The notes under the pieces: generated by a model
Database searches by the model: none
The model's input: the letters and a program-made list of their open reading frames with translations, nothing else
What the model was told of the DNA's origin: nothing
DNA from: Deltaproteobacteria bacterium
GTDB lineage: Bacteria > Desulfobacterota > GWC2-55-46
Direction: 5' to 3'
Length of the DNA: 35,958 nt
Assembly (NCBI GenBank): GCA_016218105.1
Contig: JACRET010000012.1
Coordinates: 1-35,958 of the forward strand
Made by a program: the position numbers and the translations under genes
Shown: positions 17,656 to 25,868 of the stretch, piece by piece
Position numbering within the stretch: position 1 is the first letter of the stretch
How the letters are laid out: each line of letters begins with the position of its first letter

Positions 17656-18338
17656 ACTTAAAAGTCCCTTTTTTTCAAAAACCAGAGATCGAGCGGATGG
17701 CTTTAGACCTCCTACAGAAGTATGAGGCTTGGAAAGGAGTAAAGCTTACTCCGCCAATCAGCATCGATGATATTGTTGAAGGTTATTTGAGGCTCGACTT
17801 TCAAATTGATGACCTGAAGGAACGTCTTTCTATACCGGACGTTTTAGGGGCTACCTGGTTCGAGGACAAGGTGATGCGAATTGATTCGTCATTGGAGGGA
17901 AAAGAAGGGCGCCTTTCGTTCACGATGGCTCACGAAGTAGGTCACTGGTGGATGCACAGGCCCTATTATGAGATGGAAAAGGTAACGCTGCCCCTGTTTT
18001 CTTTTAAAGAAAATGTGCAGCCGACCCCGGCTATAGTTTGTCGATCTGGCAGAAAAAAGGATTCTGCAGAATGGCAAGCCGACCAGTTTGCGGCTCTGCT
18101 CCTGATGCCAAAAGCAATGCTTCATACTCTTATCTCGTCTCTTCAAAATGGGCCTGTACTAATCGAAGATTTGGACAAGAGTAAAGCTAATGTAGCGGAG
18201 AATTACAATTTAAGAGTTTTCGCCAAACAGCTTATACAATCTGGATTTAATAATGTCTCTGTTGATGCGATGTGCTATCGCTTACACGATTTGACCTTTG
18301 TTGTCGATTCTAAGTTGCATCAGGGTTCTTTATTTTGA
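17652..18338 (+). CDS. capP: ImmA/IrrE-type zinc metallopeptidase, CapP-like
   Basis: This 228-residue protein has the COG2856 peptidase signature HEVGH at residues 94-98 (TMAHEVGHWWMH) and a third zinc ligand candidate E140 in EWQADQFAALLLMP. A C-terminal region of about 60 residues follows. It is coupled by a 4-base overlap to the HTH gene, whose product is the expected substrate. It sits 60 bases upstream of the small protein and CBASS genes, matching the CapP position in regulated CBASS loci. In CapP the C-terminal part senses single-stranded DNA, but I cannot verify that from sequence here. The active site appears complete. Confidence 0.85.
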   Translation: MNLKVPFFQKPEIERMALDLLQKYEAWKGVKLTPPISIDDIVEGYLRLDFQIDDLKERLSIPDVLGATWFEDKVMRIDSSLEGKEGRLSFTMAHEVGHWWMHRPYYEMEKVTLPLFSFKENVQPTPAIVCRSGRKKDSAEWQADQFAALLLMPKAMLHTLISSLQNGPVLIEDLDKSKANVAENYNLRVFAKQLIQSGFNNVSVDAMCYRLHDLTFVVDSKLHQGSLF

Positions 18339-18398
18339 TTTTTTTTGGTCAGCGTGTTTAATGTTTAGGAAACAATTATAATAGGAGGAGGAATTTAT

Positions 18399-18572
18399 AT
18401 GGCCAAAAATCCACCCAGCGGTGACGGGCACAGGAACGGTGCCATAAAGGACAGAAGTCAAACCTATAATCCGGTTATCGAGCGTTGGATTAAAAGGGAT
18501 GCCGATACCGGAAAATTTATGGATCAGAAAAATAATGGCAAACCTTTTAAAGGTGTTCGCAAGGAAGATTAA
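18399..18572 (+). CDS. 57-residue conserved-looking small protein between CapP and Cap5
   Basis: The ATG at 18399 has a very strong AGGAGGAGG site (18383-18391). The product is small, basic and hydrophilic: it starts MAKNPPSGDGHRNGAIKDRS, has WIKRDADTGKFMD in the middle, and ends KPFKGVRKED. It has no signal peptide or membrane segment. The GDGHRNGA and PFKGVRKE blocks look like conserved motifs, but I know no assigned function. It is flanked by capP (60 bases) and cap5 (124 bases), so it is probably part of the CBASS transcript. Confidence 0.75.
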   Translation: MAKNPPSGDGHRNGAIKDRSQTYNPVIERWIKRDADTGKFMDQKNNGKPFKGVRKED

Positions 18573-18696
18573 AGGGGGCAGCGCAAATCCATTAGAGGAA
18601 AAAATGGAAAACCACCCTAAGGGCTCAAAAATTGTTGATGCCGACGAGTAAACCTTGGCGAGTAGCGGTGAATTTCTCAGTGAGGATTTTGTAAAT

Positions 18697-19863
18697 ATGA
18701 GTAAGCAGAATGTTAAGGAAGTCACCCGGCATATAAAAAGGGAAGTGGAACGGGAGTTATGGGCGCGAGCTGCCGGACGGTGCCAGTTCAACGGGTGTAA
18801 TCGCATACTTTACAAATCTCCGGTAACTCAGGAGCGGGTTAATATCTCGGAAAAGGCGCATATCTATTCTTTTTCAGAAGATGGTCCACGTGGTTGGGGA
18901 CCTTTCAAAAAGAACCCCAAAAGCCTCAATGATGTAGGCAATCTGATACTGACGTGCCATGATTGTCACAATACCATTGATCAGAATAAGGACGGAGCCA
19001 AATATTCGGCATCGCTGCTTCTGCAATGGAAAAAGGAACATGAATATAGAGTAGTTACGGTTACTGGTATTGCAGCTAATAGAAAATCTCATGTGATTTT
19101 CTACGGTAGCAACATTGGTGAACAACGGTCTCCGCTTCAGCAGGAAGATGCCATGGAGGCAATGTTTCCGAAGCGGTACCCGGTTTCAGAAAATTCTGTC
19201 TGCCTTTCCATGTCATGCTCCCATGAAGATAAAACGCCTGCTTTCTGGGAATCGGAATCGGCTCACCTGAACCGGGTGTTTAATCAGAAAGTTCTGCCTT
19301 TAGTTGAAAGCGACCAAATAAAACATTTCTCTTTATTCTGTCTGGCACCTATCCCCTTGCTGATTCAACTTGGGGCACTGTTCACGGACAAGATTTCAGT
19401 GGATTCCTATCAGCCGATCAGAGAACCGAATGGCTGGCACTGGCAGGAATTCCCTGAGGGGTTTGATTTTATAATTAAAAAACCTGAGAAGGCTAATGGT
19501 GAACCAGTTCTGGTCATTTCATTGAGTGACATCATCAGTCATGAACGTATCAGAAAGGTCATGGGGGAGAATGTGTCTATCTGGGAGTTGACAGTCCCGG
19601 TAGAACACATCGGCAACGATAATATTCGTAACAGCGTACAGCTTTCCATGATGCGGACCGTCGTTCGAAAACTCATGGTCCTGATTAAGGAAGCACATGG
19701 TTCTACTGCGCCACTTTCTGTTTTTCCGGCAATGGCTGTTTCCTGTTCCATAGAGATGGGTAGAGCAAGGATGCCGAAAGCAGATATGCCGTGGATTATT
19801 TACGACCAGAGCAATAAAGAAAAAAAGTTTATAAAAACAATAACAATAGGAGATAGCCATTGA
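18697..19863 (+). CDS. cap5: Cap5: HNH-SAVED CBASS effector nuclease
   Basis: This 388-residue two-domain protein has an N-terminal HNH nuclease with zinc ligands C29, C34, C87 and C90, catalytic candidate H55 in EKAHIYSF, and N82/H91 in GNLILTCHDCHNTID. From about residue 150 on there is a SAVED-type domain (LNRVFNQKVLPLVES, FSLFCLAPIPLLIQLGALFTDK, VLVISLSDII, EMGRARMPKAD) that would bind the cyclic nucleotide signal. Cap5 proteins degrade DNA once their SAVED domain binds a cyclic dinucleotide. I chose ATG 18697 (GAGG upstream at 18682-18685) over a TTG at 18655. The stop overlaps the next start (TTGA). Confidence 0.9.
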   Translation: MSKQNVKEVTRHIKREVERELWARAAGRCQFNGCNRILYKSPVTQERVNISEKAHIYSFSEDGPRGWGPFKKNPKSLNDVGNLILTCHDCHNTIDQNKDGAKYSASLLLQWKKEHEYRVVTVTGIAANRKSHVIFYGSNIGEQRSPLQQEDAMEAMFPKRYPVSENSVCLSMSCSHEDKTPAFWESESAHLNRVFNQKVLPLVESDQIKHFSLFCLAPIPLLIQLGALFTDKISVDSYQPIREPNGWHWQEFPEGFDFIIKKPEKANGEPVLVISLSDIISHERIRKVMGENVSIWELTVPVEHIGNDNIRNSVQLSMMRTVVRKLMVLIKEAHGSTAPLSVFPAMAVSCSIEMGRARMPKADMPWIIYDQSNKEKKFIKTITIGDSH

Positions 19864-21053
19864 TTACCAACGAACAAAAGAGAGTCATCATTGACAGCAT
19901 GGTCGAACTGCTGGAACTTCCTGATTCAGCTTATGACAAAGCTCGGAAAAGATATGAAGATCTGGGGGAATGGTTTAATCGTAAAGAATCAGCCGTATCT
20001 GCAAACAATCCGCATATTTTCTCGCAGGGATCATTCCGCCTCGGCACAGCTATTCGTCCACTTGATGAGAGAGAAGGGTATGACCTCGATATTGCCTGTA
20101 AACTTCGGGACGGAATCAGCAAGGACAGTCATACCCAGGAGACCCTTAAAAAGCTGATTGGTATTGAGCTTGAGTCCTATCGAAATGCCTGTAGTATAAA
20201 AAATGAACTGGAGTCGAAGCATCGCTGCTGGCGTCTTGAATATCTGGATGACCTCAGCTTTCACATGGACATTGTTCCATGTATTCCCGCTGATGAAAAA
20301 CGGCGGAAAGCAATCTTGGAATCTATTCGGAATACTGGACTGGACGAGTATATCGCCGGGGCCGCCTCTCAGACCACTGTTTCGATAACCGATGATAGGC
20401 ACGAGAGCTATAAGCATATCTGTGAAAATTGGAATATCAGTAATCCGGAGGGATATGCGAAATGGTTTGAATACCGAATGAGCCCGCAGCAAGCTAGAAT
20501 CTTTCTGGAAAAAGCTCAGGTAGATGAAGTGCCTTTGTTTAAAAAGAAAACGCCCCTGCAGCGGGTGATTCAGATTTTGAAACGCCATCGTGATAACTGG
20601 AGTAGGGGCAATCCGGATTCCAAGCCTATTTCAATCATTATAACTACATTAGCGGCCAAAGCCTATAACGGTGAGACTGATATCGTTGCGGCTCTTGAAA
20701 ATGTGCTTAATAAGATGGGTGGACTAGTGCGTCCAACCAAGCCACGGGTTCCCAACCCCGTTGATCCTGATGAGGACTTTGCCGATCGCTGGTACAGACC
20801 TGATTGTTTGCACTTGAGACTTGAGGACAATTTCAATGCTTGGCTTTTGCAGGCGAAAACAGATTTCCAGCATCTTATGTCAACTACAGATGCTGAGTTC
20901 CTATCCGAACAGATTGAAGAGAAATTTTCATTGCGGGTTAACCTGATGGAATTAAAAAAGCAGCTGGGTGTCGGAGTTGCCAGCGTTAACATCGTATATC
21001 CTAAAAGTCATTCGATTGATCGATCAAGCTCAGCCAGACCGTGGAAACGGTAG
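19860..21053 (+). CDS. CD-NTase (cGAS/DncV-like nucleotidyltransferase) of CBASS
   Basis: This 397-residue nucleotidyltransferase has GSFRLGT at residues 57-63, the metal-binding pair D75/D77 (YDLDIACKL) and the third acidic residue D137 (SFHMDIVPCIP). It would make a cyclic nucleotide on phage infection that activates Cap5. Pairing with an HNH-SAVED effector suggests a cyclic dinucleotide producer, perhaps clade G, but the clade cannot be fixed by eye. It starts at TTG (AGGAG 19848-19852 upstream), overlapping the cap5 stop; no better start exists. The C-terminus ends SSSARPWKR. In E2-coupled CBASS the CD-NTase tail is the conjugation site, so this end matters. Confidence 0.9.
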   Translation: MITNEQKRVIIDSMVELLELPDSAYDKARKRYEDLGEWFNRKESAVSANNPHIFSQGSFRLGTAIRPLDEREGYDLDIACKLRDGISKDSHTQETLKKLIGIELESYRNACSIKNELESKHRCWRLEYLDDLSFHMDIVPCIPADEKRRKAILESIRNTGLDEYIAGAASQTTVSITDDRHESYKHICENWNISNPEGYAKWFEYRMSPQQARIFLEKAQVDEVPLFKKKTPLQRVIQILKRHRDNWSRGNPDSKPISIIITTLAAKAYNGETDIVAALENVLNKMGGLVRPTKPRVPNPVDPDEDFADRWYRPDCLHLRLEDNFNAWLLQAKTDFQHLMSTTDAEFLSEQIEEKFSLRVNLMELKKQLGVGVASVNIVYPKSHSIDRSSSARPWKR

Positions 21054-21057
21054 ATAA

Positions 21058-21702
21058 ATGGGAGTGAAAGCACTGAATAGTCTGAACCAGTTTCTGGACG
21101 ATTATCCCGGCATGTCGACAGCGCCGTGCTCGGATGCTGGCATATGCCTCCGTGGGAGATTTCGTTTCAAAGCCAGTATATCCGGCAATGATGAAATTGA
21201 AGATTTCTATATGTTGGAAATTTTTGTTCCAGACAAGTTTCCTCAGGCCCTTCCCGAGGTAAAGGAAACCGGTGGAAAAATACCGCGTGGCGGTAATTTT
21301 CATATTTATTCAGACGGATCACTTTGTCTGGGCTCACCGCTTCGGCTGTTAAAAAAAATCCATAGCGCTCAAAATTTGACTGGCTTTGCAGATAAATGTC
21401 TCGTGCCTTACCTCTATGCTGTTTCATACAAGTTGATGCATGGTGGGGATTTTGTTTTTGGCGAGCTGGCTCATGGTGACCAAGGCATAGTGGACGATTA
21501 TTCAATTATGCTCGGCTTACAAGAAAGGTATCAAATAATAAAAGCTATTCAGTTGTTGGGTGTCAAAAAACGGATTGCAAACAAAAGACCCTGTCCTTGC
21601 GGATGCGGGAAAAGGCTAGGGGCATGTCTGTTTCATCATAAATTGAATGAGTTTCGAAAAATGGCACCCGTGGCATGGTTCAAAACACAAGCTTTGAATT
21701 GA
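21058..21702 (+). CDS. E2-like (UBC-fold) CBASS protein with C-terminal zinc motif
   Basis: This 214-residue protein sits 4 bases after the CD-NTase. Residues 30-130 follow the E2 pattern: beta strands (GRFRFKASI, FYMLEIFVPDKFPQALPEV), then FHIYSDGSLCLGSPLRL. C90 is at the expected catalytic position and H82 lies nearby. After a helical part comes CPCGCGKRLGACLFHH (C179, C181, C183, C190, H193/H194), a SEC-C-like zinc knuckle. No E1 or JAB protein is present, which is the type II-short CBASS arrangement. In that class an E2-like enzyme modifies or primes the CD-NTase. Catalytic identity of C90 is inferred from position. Confidence 0.82.
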   Translation: MGVKALNSLNQFLDDYPGMSTAPCSDAGICLRGRFRFKASISGNDEIEDFYMLEIFVPDKFPQALPEVKETGGKIPRGGNFHIYSDGSLCLGSPLRLLKKIHSAQNLTGFADKCLVPYLYAVSYKLMHGGDFVFGELAHGDQGIVDDYSIMLGLQERYQIIKAIQLLGVKKRIANKRPCPCGCGKRLGACLFHHKLNEFRKMAPVAWFKTQALN

Positions 21703-21738
21703 GTGAATACCTGGAAGAATTTAGAGTAAGTGGATAAT

Positions 21739-21912
21739 ATGAGTAATAATTTTCAGATAAATGAAAAAACTCTTTCTCAAATCCCGGCTTTAAAAGTCTT
21801 CGGCTTGGGTCCTGAAGACAGCCGTTGCATGATTGGACTGGAGTCTGGTGTTTTATGCTACCCAATAAAAAGGGGTAGTCACGAAAAACGTTTACAGGTG
21901 AAAGCTCTTTAG
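21739..21912 (+). pseudogene. Truncated ORF after the CBASS operon
   Basis: A 57-codon frame starts MSNNFQINEKTLSQIPALKV and stops at 21912. Protein-like sequence seems to continue in another frame just after it (GESSLGKKNRDLPDKRSSPT and on to about 22050), which suggests a frameshift. It then runs into an IS3-family fragment. It begins 36 bases after the E2 gene on the same strand, so it may be what remains of a fourth operon gene. I recognise no family. A GTG at 21730 is an alternative start. Confidence 0.4.
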
Positions 21913-22055
21913 GTAAAAAGAATCGTGATCTTCCGGATAAGAGAAGTTCCCCAACGAATCTTAAGGAAAAAGAGGAAGAACCACGACTCAGCAGCAGTAT
22001 ATCATATCCCGAAAAGACTAACATACTTGAGCATGGGCGTACACCCGGAAATATT

Positions 22056-22335
22056 CTCCGAATAGGCATTCTGGATCGGCTCGCCAGGCTGGATGTGCTC
22101 AATAGCCATCCCTGCCTTTTCGGACCCTGTCAACAAAGTCGCCGCTCAAAAACTCAGGGCTGTTGTCGACCCGCAGTACTTCCGCAAATCCCTCTCAGAC
22201 CTGAGACGCTCGAAAACCCGGATGAGCCACTTGCCGGTTATCGAGGTGTCGATCCCAAAGTCCAGGCATTCCCGGTTGAAATCGTCAATGATGTTAAAGT
22301 ACGAAAACGGCCGCCTATTCCGTCGGAATAGGCAA
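22056..22335 (-). mobile_element. IS3-family transposase (OrfB) remnant
   Basis: Read on the minus strand, 22335 to about 22180 gives PFSYFNIIDDFNRECLDFGI and TGKWLIRVFERLRSERDLRK, matching the rve integrase core of IS3-family OrfB (FNVIDDFNRE). After a frame change, about 22110-22060 reads AIEHIQPGEPIQNAYSE, the typical IEHIQPGxPxQNAY block. The part with the second catalytic Asp and most of both ends is missing, with at least one frameshift. It is therefore dead. It lies at the right edge of the defence cargo, just before trbI. Confidence 0.8.
22313..22333. repeat. Perfect 9-bp hairpin at the end of the IS fragment
   Basis: GCCTATTCC and GGAATAGGC are exact reverse complements around GTC. 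The structure lies at the edge of the transposase homology. The following bases are AT-rich, and the 190-base gap to trbI holds no other gene I can see. Confidence 0.5.
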
Positions 22336-22525
22336 ATTAGTTAGAACTTCTGAGAAGACGCACGTTTTTCTTATAATTCCACCCTACCTATCTAATCTGC
22401 CGTTCTCAGTAGATTAATGAAAATTAAATATCTGCTTTCTTTCGAGATAGAAGTGTGTGCCCAAAAGTAATACATACTTGCGGGGTGATAGGGCAATCTT
22501 TAAAAAAATACGAAAGGAAAAATCA

Positions 22526-22840
22526 ATGTTATTGGACAATATAAAGACTACAGCGCTTTCGGCATGTATGAGCATTTTGATTTCAGTGGGCGTGGTTTAT
22601 CTGTATGACACTTATTACGCCCAGAAGGTAGTTGTCTTCGACTTGGTGTCATATCTCGAAAAGCAAAAGATGGAATTTCTTGAAGGAAGAACGAACGAGG
22701 AGAAGCTCCGAGATGAGTTCGCTAAGGCTAAAAAGATGATAGATTCACTAGGCGAAAATAGAGTAGTGCTTTCAAAAGACATGGTCCTATCCGGGGGAAA
22801 GGATATTTCTGATGAGATTTCGAAGTATTCTGAAAAATAA
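22526..22840 (+). CDS. trbI: TrbI-like F-type T4SS protein
   Basis: This is a 104-residue inner-membrane protein with one N-terminal membrane helix (ALSACMSILISVGVVYLYDT) and a periplasmic part. It reads VVVFDLVSYLEKQK, a charged helix, then VVLSKDMVLSGGKDISDEIS. F TrbI has the same order (VAFNMKQTVDAFF, then VILVSPAVVQGAPDITREI). TrbI influences pilus outgrowth and retraction. I chose the ATG at 22526 (AAAGGA upstream) over an in-frame start at 22457, which would add a charged leader. It overlaps the next gene by 29 bases and opens the second tra block. Confidence 0.78.
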   Translation: MLLDNIKTTALSACMSILISVGVVYLYDTYYAQKVVVFDLVSYLEKQKMEFLEGRTNEEKLRDEFAKAKKMIDSLGENRVVLSKDMVLSGGKDISDEISKYSEK

Positions 22841-23291
22841 GCGAGTTTTGACAGTTATGGTCGCCGTTGCTGGTGGGCTTATAGCGTGGTTTATAGAGAG
22901 TCATCTCCTTTTTACTCTTACGCCGTCTCTTTCTCACAGGGTCTATTTCATGGGGAATTCGAAAGAGGCGGAAAAGAACGACTATGTGGTTTTCAGCCTC
23001 AAGGGCAACAGGTTTGTGAAGGATAACGACAAGCTTCTTAAGAGGGTAAGCTGCGCCGAGGGCGACATCCTTAAGACCGCCGGAAAGGAATATTTTTGTA
23101 ATGGGTTGTATCTCGGGGCGGTAAAGGACTTTTCTCTGAAAGGGGATAGGCTCGAAAACTTCATCTACGATGGCGTTATAGGGAGGAGACTCCTTTTCGT
23201 CACAGGGGATCACAAGGACAGCTACGACTCCAGGTATTTCGGATTCATACATAAAGACCAGGTGATGGCAAAGGCGTACCCTTTGTGGTAA
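22812..23291 (+). CDS. S26-family (TraF/LepB-type) signal peptidase
   Basis: This 159-residue protein has one N-terminal membrane helix (VLTVMVAVAGGLIAWFI). The S26 pattern follows: LTPSLSHRVYFMG with Ser39 as nucleophile candidate, KLLKRVSCAEGD with Lys76 as general base, and late GDHKDSYDSRYFGFI. In conjugation systems such enzymes process the pilin precursor. F itself uses host LepB, so this gene is typical of the extended F-like clusters. It is coupled to trbI by overlap. A 98-base gap separates it from traF. Confidence 0.88.
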   Translation: MRFRSILKNKRVLTVMVAVAGGLIAWFIESHLLFTLTPSLSHRVYFMGNSKEAEKNDYVVFSLKGNRFVKDNDKLLKRVSCAEGDILKTAGKEYFCNGLYLGAVKDFSLKGDRLENFIYDGVIGRRLLFVTGDHKDSYDSRYFGFIHKDQVMAKAYPLW

Positions 23292-23389
23292 GGAAAATCG
23301 TAGGCTTGAGCCCTCTATTGAAGTTTTGATGCAAAAGACTCTGCCTGTGCCTGGCTGACTTATATATAAATTAAGTAAAGAGAGCTTAA

Positions 23390-24259
23390 GTGGGAAAAGG
23401 AATGAAGTTCTGGTTTTCAATACTTATATGCGCAGCCTATGTCTTAACTGCTACGCATCCTGCTGTTTCAGGAGAGGATCTTCCTGTCGTTTCGAGCCAT
23501 TCCGGATACGGCGGCGTGATTCAGAAAGGATGGTATTGGTATGAAGTCGAGGAAGAGAGAATTGAAGAATCAGCGGCCGAGCAGGACGCTCCGTCGCCTT
23601 TGGATACCCCAGCGGACCCATGGGGTATGCAGGTCGAGGAATTCAAGGAGTTACTTGAAAAGACAAAGAACGTCGCCGTGGCCAATCCGACAATTGAAAA
23701 TATGTTGAAGTATATAGAGTTGCAGGATATGGCAAGGAGAAAAGCCCTTGCCTTCGCCAACGTTTATCAATTGGTGATGCAAAAGCACCCCAGGTTTACC
23801 ACCGCCTCGACAAACCCTACGGCTGTTCCGGGAATCAAGGCGCTCCACGTTATGAAGAACGAAGAGGTGGAATCTATGATATACGCCGCTAAAAACGACT
23901 TCGCACTCATCTATTTCCATAAGCCGGATTGTCAGTTCTGCCGCGCCCAGAACGGGATACTCCGGTACTTTACAGACAAATATGGGTGGGACATCAAGGC
24001 CGTCAACCTCTATGAGGAGCCCGAGCCTGCTTATAGGTTCGATGTGACGACGGTCCCATATATCCTAACCGTCTATAAGGCCACAGGGGAATACATGCCG
24101 GTTACGGCAGGCGTGGCCAGTCTAAACGATCTGGAGCAAAAGTTATACAGGGCGATTAGATACCTGAGAGGGAATGTGGCCCCTTCACAGTTTTCAATAT
24201 ACGACTACAACCTCGAAGGCCCCGGGGACCCGGAAAAACGAGGTAATATACAAAAGTAA
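23390..24259 (+). CDS. traF: TraF, thioredoxin-like F-type T4SS protein
   Basis: This 289-residue protein (GTG start) has a signal peptide (FWFSILICAAYVLTATHPAVSG) and WYWYEV near residue 50. The C-terminal thioredoxin fold has FALIYFHKPDCQFCRAQ with C181/C184 as a CxxC pair, and TTVPYIL as the cis-Pro loop. TraF acts in the periplasm for pilus assembly. With the very Cys-rich TraN proteins upstream, a redox role in disulfide formation is attractive, since this copy retains CxxC. An ATG at 23402 is an alternative start, giving 285 residues. Confidence 0.9.
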   Translation: MGKGMKFWFSILICAAYVLTATHPAVSGEDLPVVSSHSGYGGVIQKGWYWYEVEEERIEESAAEQDAPSPLDTPADPWGMQVEEFKELLEKTKNVAVANPTIENMLKYIELQDMARRKALAFANVYQLVMQKHPRFTTASTNPTAVPGIKALHVMKNEEVESMIYAAKNDFALIYFHKPDCQFCRAQNGILRYFTDKYGWDIKAVNLYEEPEPAYRFDVTTVPYILTVYKATGEYMPVTAGVASLNDLEQKLYRAIRYLRGNVAPSQFSIYDYNLEGPGDPEKRGNIQK

Positions 24260-24311
24260 GGAGGCACAAACCGCCAAGGGCGCTGACTTTTCAATAAAGA
24301 GGAGATTTTAA

Positions 24312-25703
24312 ATGCGTATCGGAATCATGGCTGCGGTTCTAACTGTTATTTTCGTATCGGCTTTCAATCCGTCTCCGGCGAACGCCGGCTGGGTGGATGA
24401 CTGGTTTGATCAAGCTACGTATTCTGGCGCATCGTCCTTCGAAGGGCAAAAAAGGGGCTATTATACCGCTGGTAACTTCTCCGCCAGGTTCTCCCATTCA
24501 AACGATTATCTGGCTACTGCGTCCCTGCCGGAATTCAAGTCTGGCTGCGGAGGCATAGACGCTTTTCTTGGGGGCTTTTCCTTCATGGACATGGAATACC
24601 TCGGGGATAAGTTCCAGAATATTATGACGGCGGCACCTGTATTCGCCTTCAATATAGCACTAAGGGCCCTGAGCGAACAGTATGCCGACGAGATAAGCAA
24701 GCTTGAAAATATAACCAACGCCTTAAACGGCATACAACTCGACGATTGCAAGGCGGCCAAGGCCATGGTCACTATTGCGTCGGATACTTTTACCGGAAAG
24801 ACCAATGCCGCCAAGGAGGAGTTGACCAGTCTTGCAATGGATACCGGGCTTTACGAACTGTACAAAGCCGCCGATAGTGATACGCAGAGCGACCCGTCCA
24901 GTGCGCTGAGCCAGACGAAATCGGAAGTGACTGGCAATGACGCGGATCTTGAAAATCTTCTTTACCAGGCCGGCAGCCTACTTGCCAAGGCAGCTTCTAA
25001 ATATGACTCTGATTATGATACGAAATGGGTTGATCTTATAAGAGGCTACATCGGTGATCTTTATTTGACGAGTTCCGGTAACCCTCTTTCTCTCATAAAA
25101 ATAGAACCCTGCCTTGATAACCAGTGGAACGAAAATTATGGCGATTTTGTGCAAGGCACGGCCCAAATGAAAGAGGAGGGAAGTGAGGACTGCACGCAGA
25201 TTACGGACGAAAAAAGTTCCATCCATGATTTCACGACGACCACGATGAAAAATATCATCACGAAGACGGGAAAAGGAAGCGGGACGTCACTCACCGGCGA
25301 AGAACAGCAGTTCATAGAACTCTCCCCCGTGCCTGTCTATCTTCACTTGAAAATGGCCAAGGTTGAAAAAATGGAGAACGCCTTCATCGAGACGGTTTCA
25401 CAGGAAGTGGCTTACGCATATGCGATTAAGCAACTGAAGGACCTTTATGAGTTAATGGATAAGATGCTCAGCCGTTACCATAAGGACATATCGAACAAAG
25501 ATGAAGTCAGTAATTTCAGGGACAACGCTCTAAAAAACATCAAGGACCTGCAGGACAGGATAAAACCTGAATTAGTCCGTTTGGACGGGAAGTTAAGAGA
25601 GAAAATCACCGATTATGATTTCAAGGCCGCCAGGTTCTTCGACAGGCAGAAGGAGTTCAATAATATAGTTCGGCATGTTTTTTCTTCCAAGAAAAAAATG
25701 TAG
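24312..25703 (+). CDS. traH: TraH, F-type T4SS assembly protein
   Basis: This 463-residue exported protein has a signal peptide ending ANA and the TraH N-terminus GWVDDWFDQATYSG, then GYYTAGNFSARF, CGGIDAFLGGFSFMD and LQ-rich helices. The C-terminal third has coiled-coil-like helices (residues about 350-450). Length is close to F TraH (458). TraH works in the periplasm in pilus extension with TraF, TraW and TraU. GAGGAG lies just upstream of the ATG. It is followed by traG after 224 bases, an unusually large gap for these genes. Confidence 0.92.
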   Translation: MRIGIMAAVLTVIFVSAFNPSPANAGWVDDWFDQATYSGASSFEGQKRGYYTAGNFSARFSHSNDYLATASLPEFKSGCGGIDAFLGGFSFMDMEYLGDKFQNIMTAAPVFAFNIALRALSEQYADEISKLENITNALNGIQLDDCKAAKAMVTIASDTFTGKTNAAKEELTSLAMDTGLYELYKAADSDTQSDPSSALSQTKSEVTGNDADLENLLYQAGSLLAKAASKYDSDYDTKWVDLIRGYIGDLYLTSSGNPLSLIKIEPCLDNQWNENYGDFVQGTAQMKEEGSEDCTQITDEKSSIHDFTTTTMKNIITKTGKGSGTSLTGEEQQFIELSPVPVYLHLKMAKVEKMENAFIETVSQEVAYAYAIKQLKDLYELMDKMLSRYHKDISNKDEVSNFRDNALKNIKDLQDRIKPELVRLDGKLREKITDYDFKAARFFDRQKEFNNIVRHVFSSKKKM

Positions 25704-25868
25704 TCTGAGCCGGCATAAAACACGCTAAAACACATGTCAGTTTGTCTGAAAGGCCTCTTTAGGTGAAAAATATTACTGATATTGGGGGCAAAGAGGTGGG
25801 GCTAAGGCTAAAAGAGGGGTCTTGCAGGCCGGTAATGGCGCTGGCCCAGGCATCCTTCTAAGAACAAG

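Noticed and set aside
18354-18382. TATAAT with a weak TGTTTA as a separate CBASS promoter
   Set aside because: The -35 is poor and the predicted start would fall inside the ribosome site of the 57-residue gene. Cotranscription from capH is equally likely.
18535-18651. 38-codon frame overlapping the end of the 57-residue gene (ends KIVDADE)
   Set aside because: It overlaps the strong small gene by 38 bases in another frame and has no ribosome site. Only its last part (from ATG 18604) could be a peptide.
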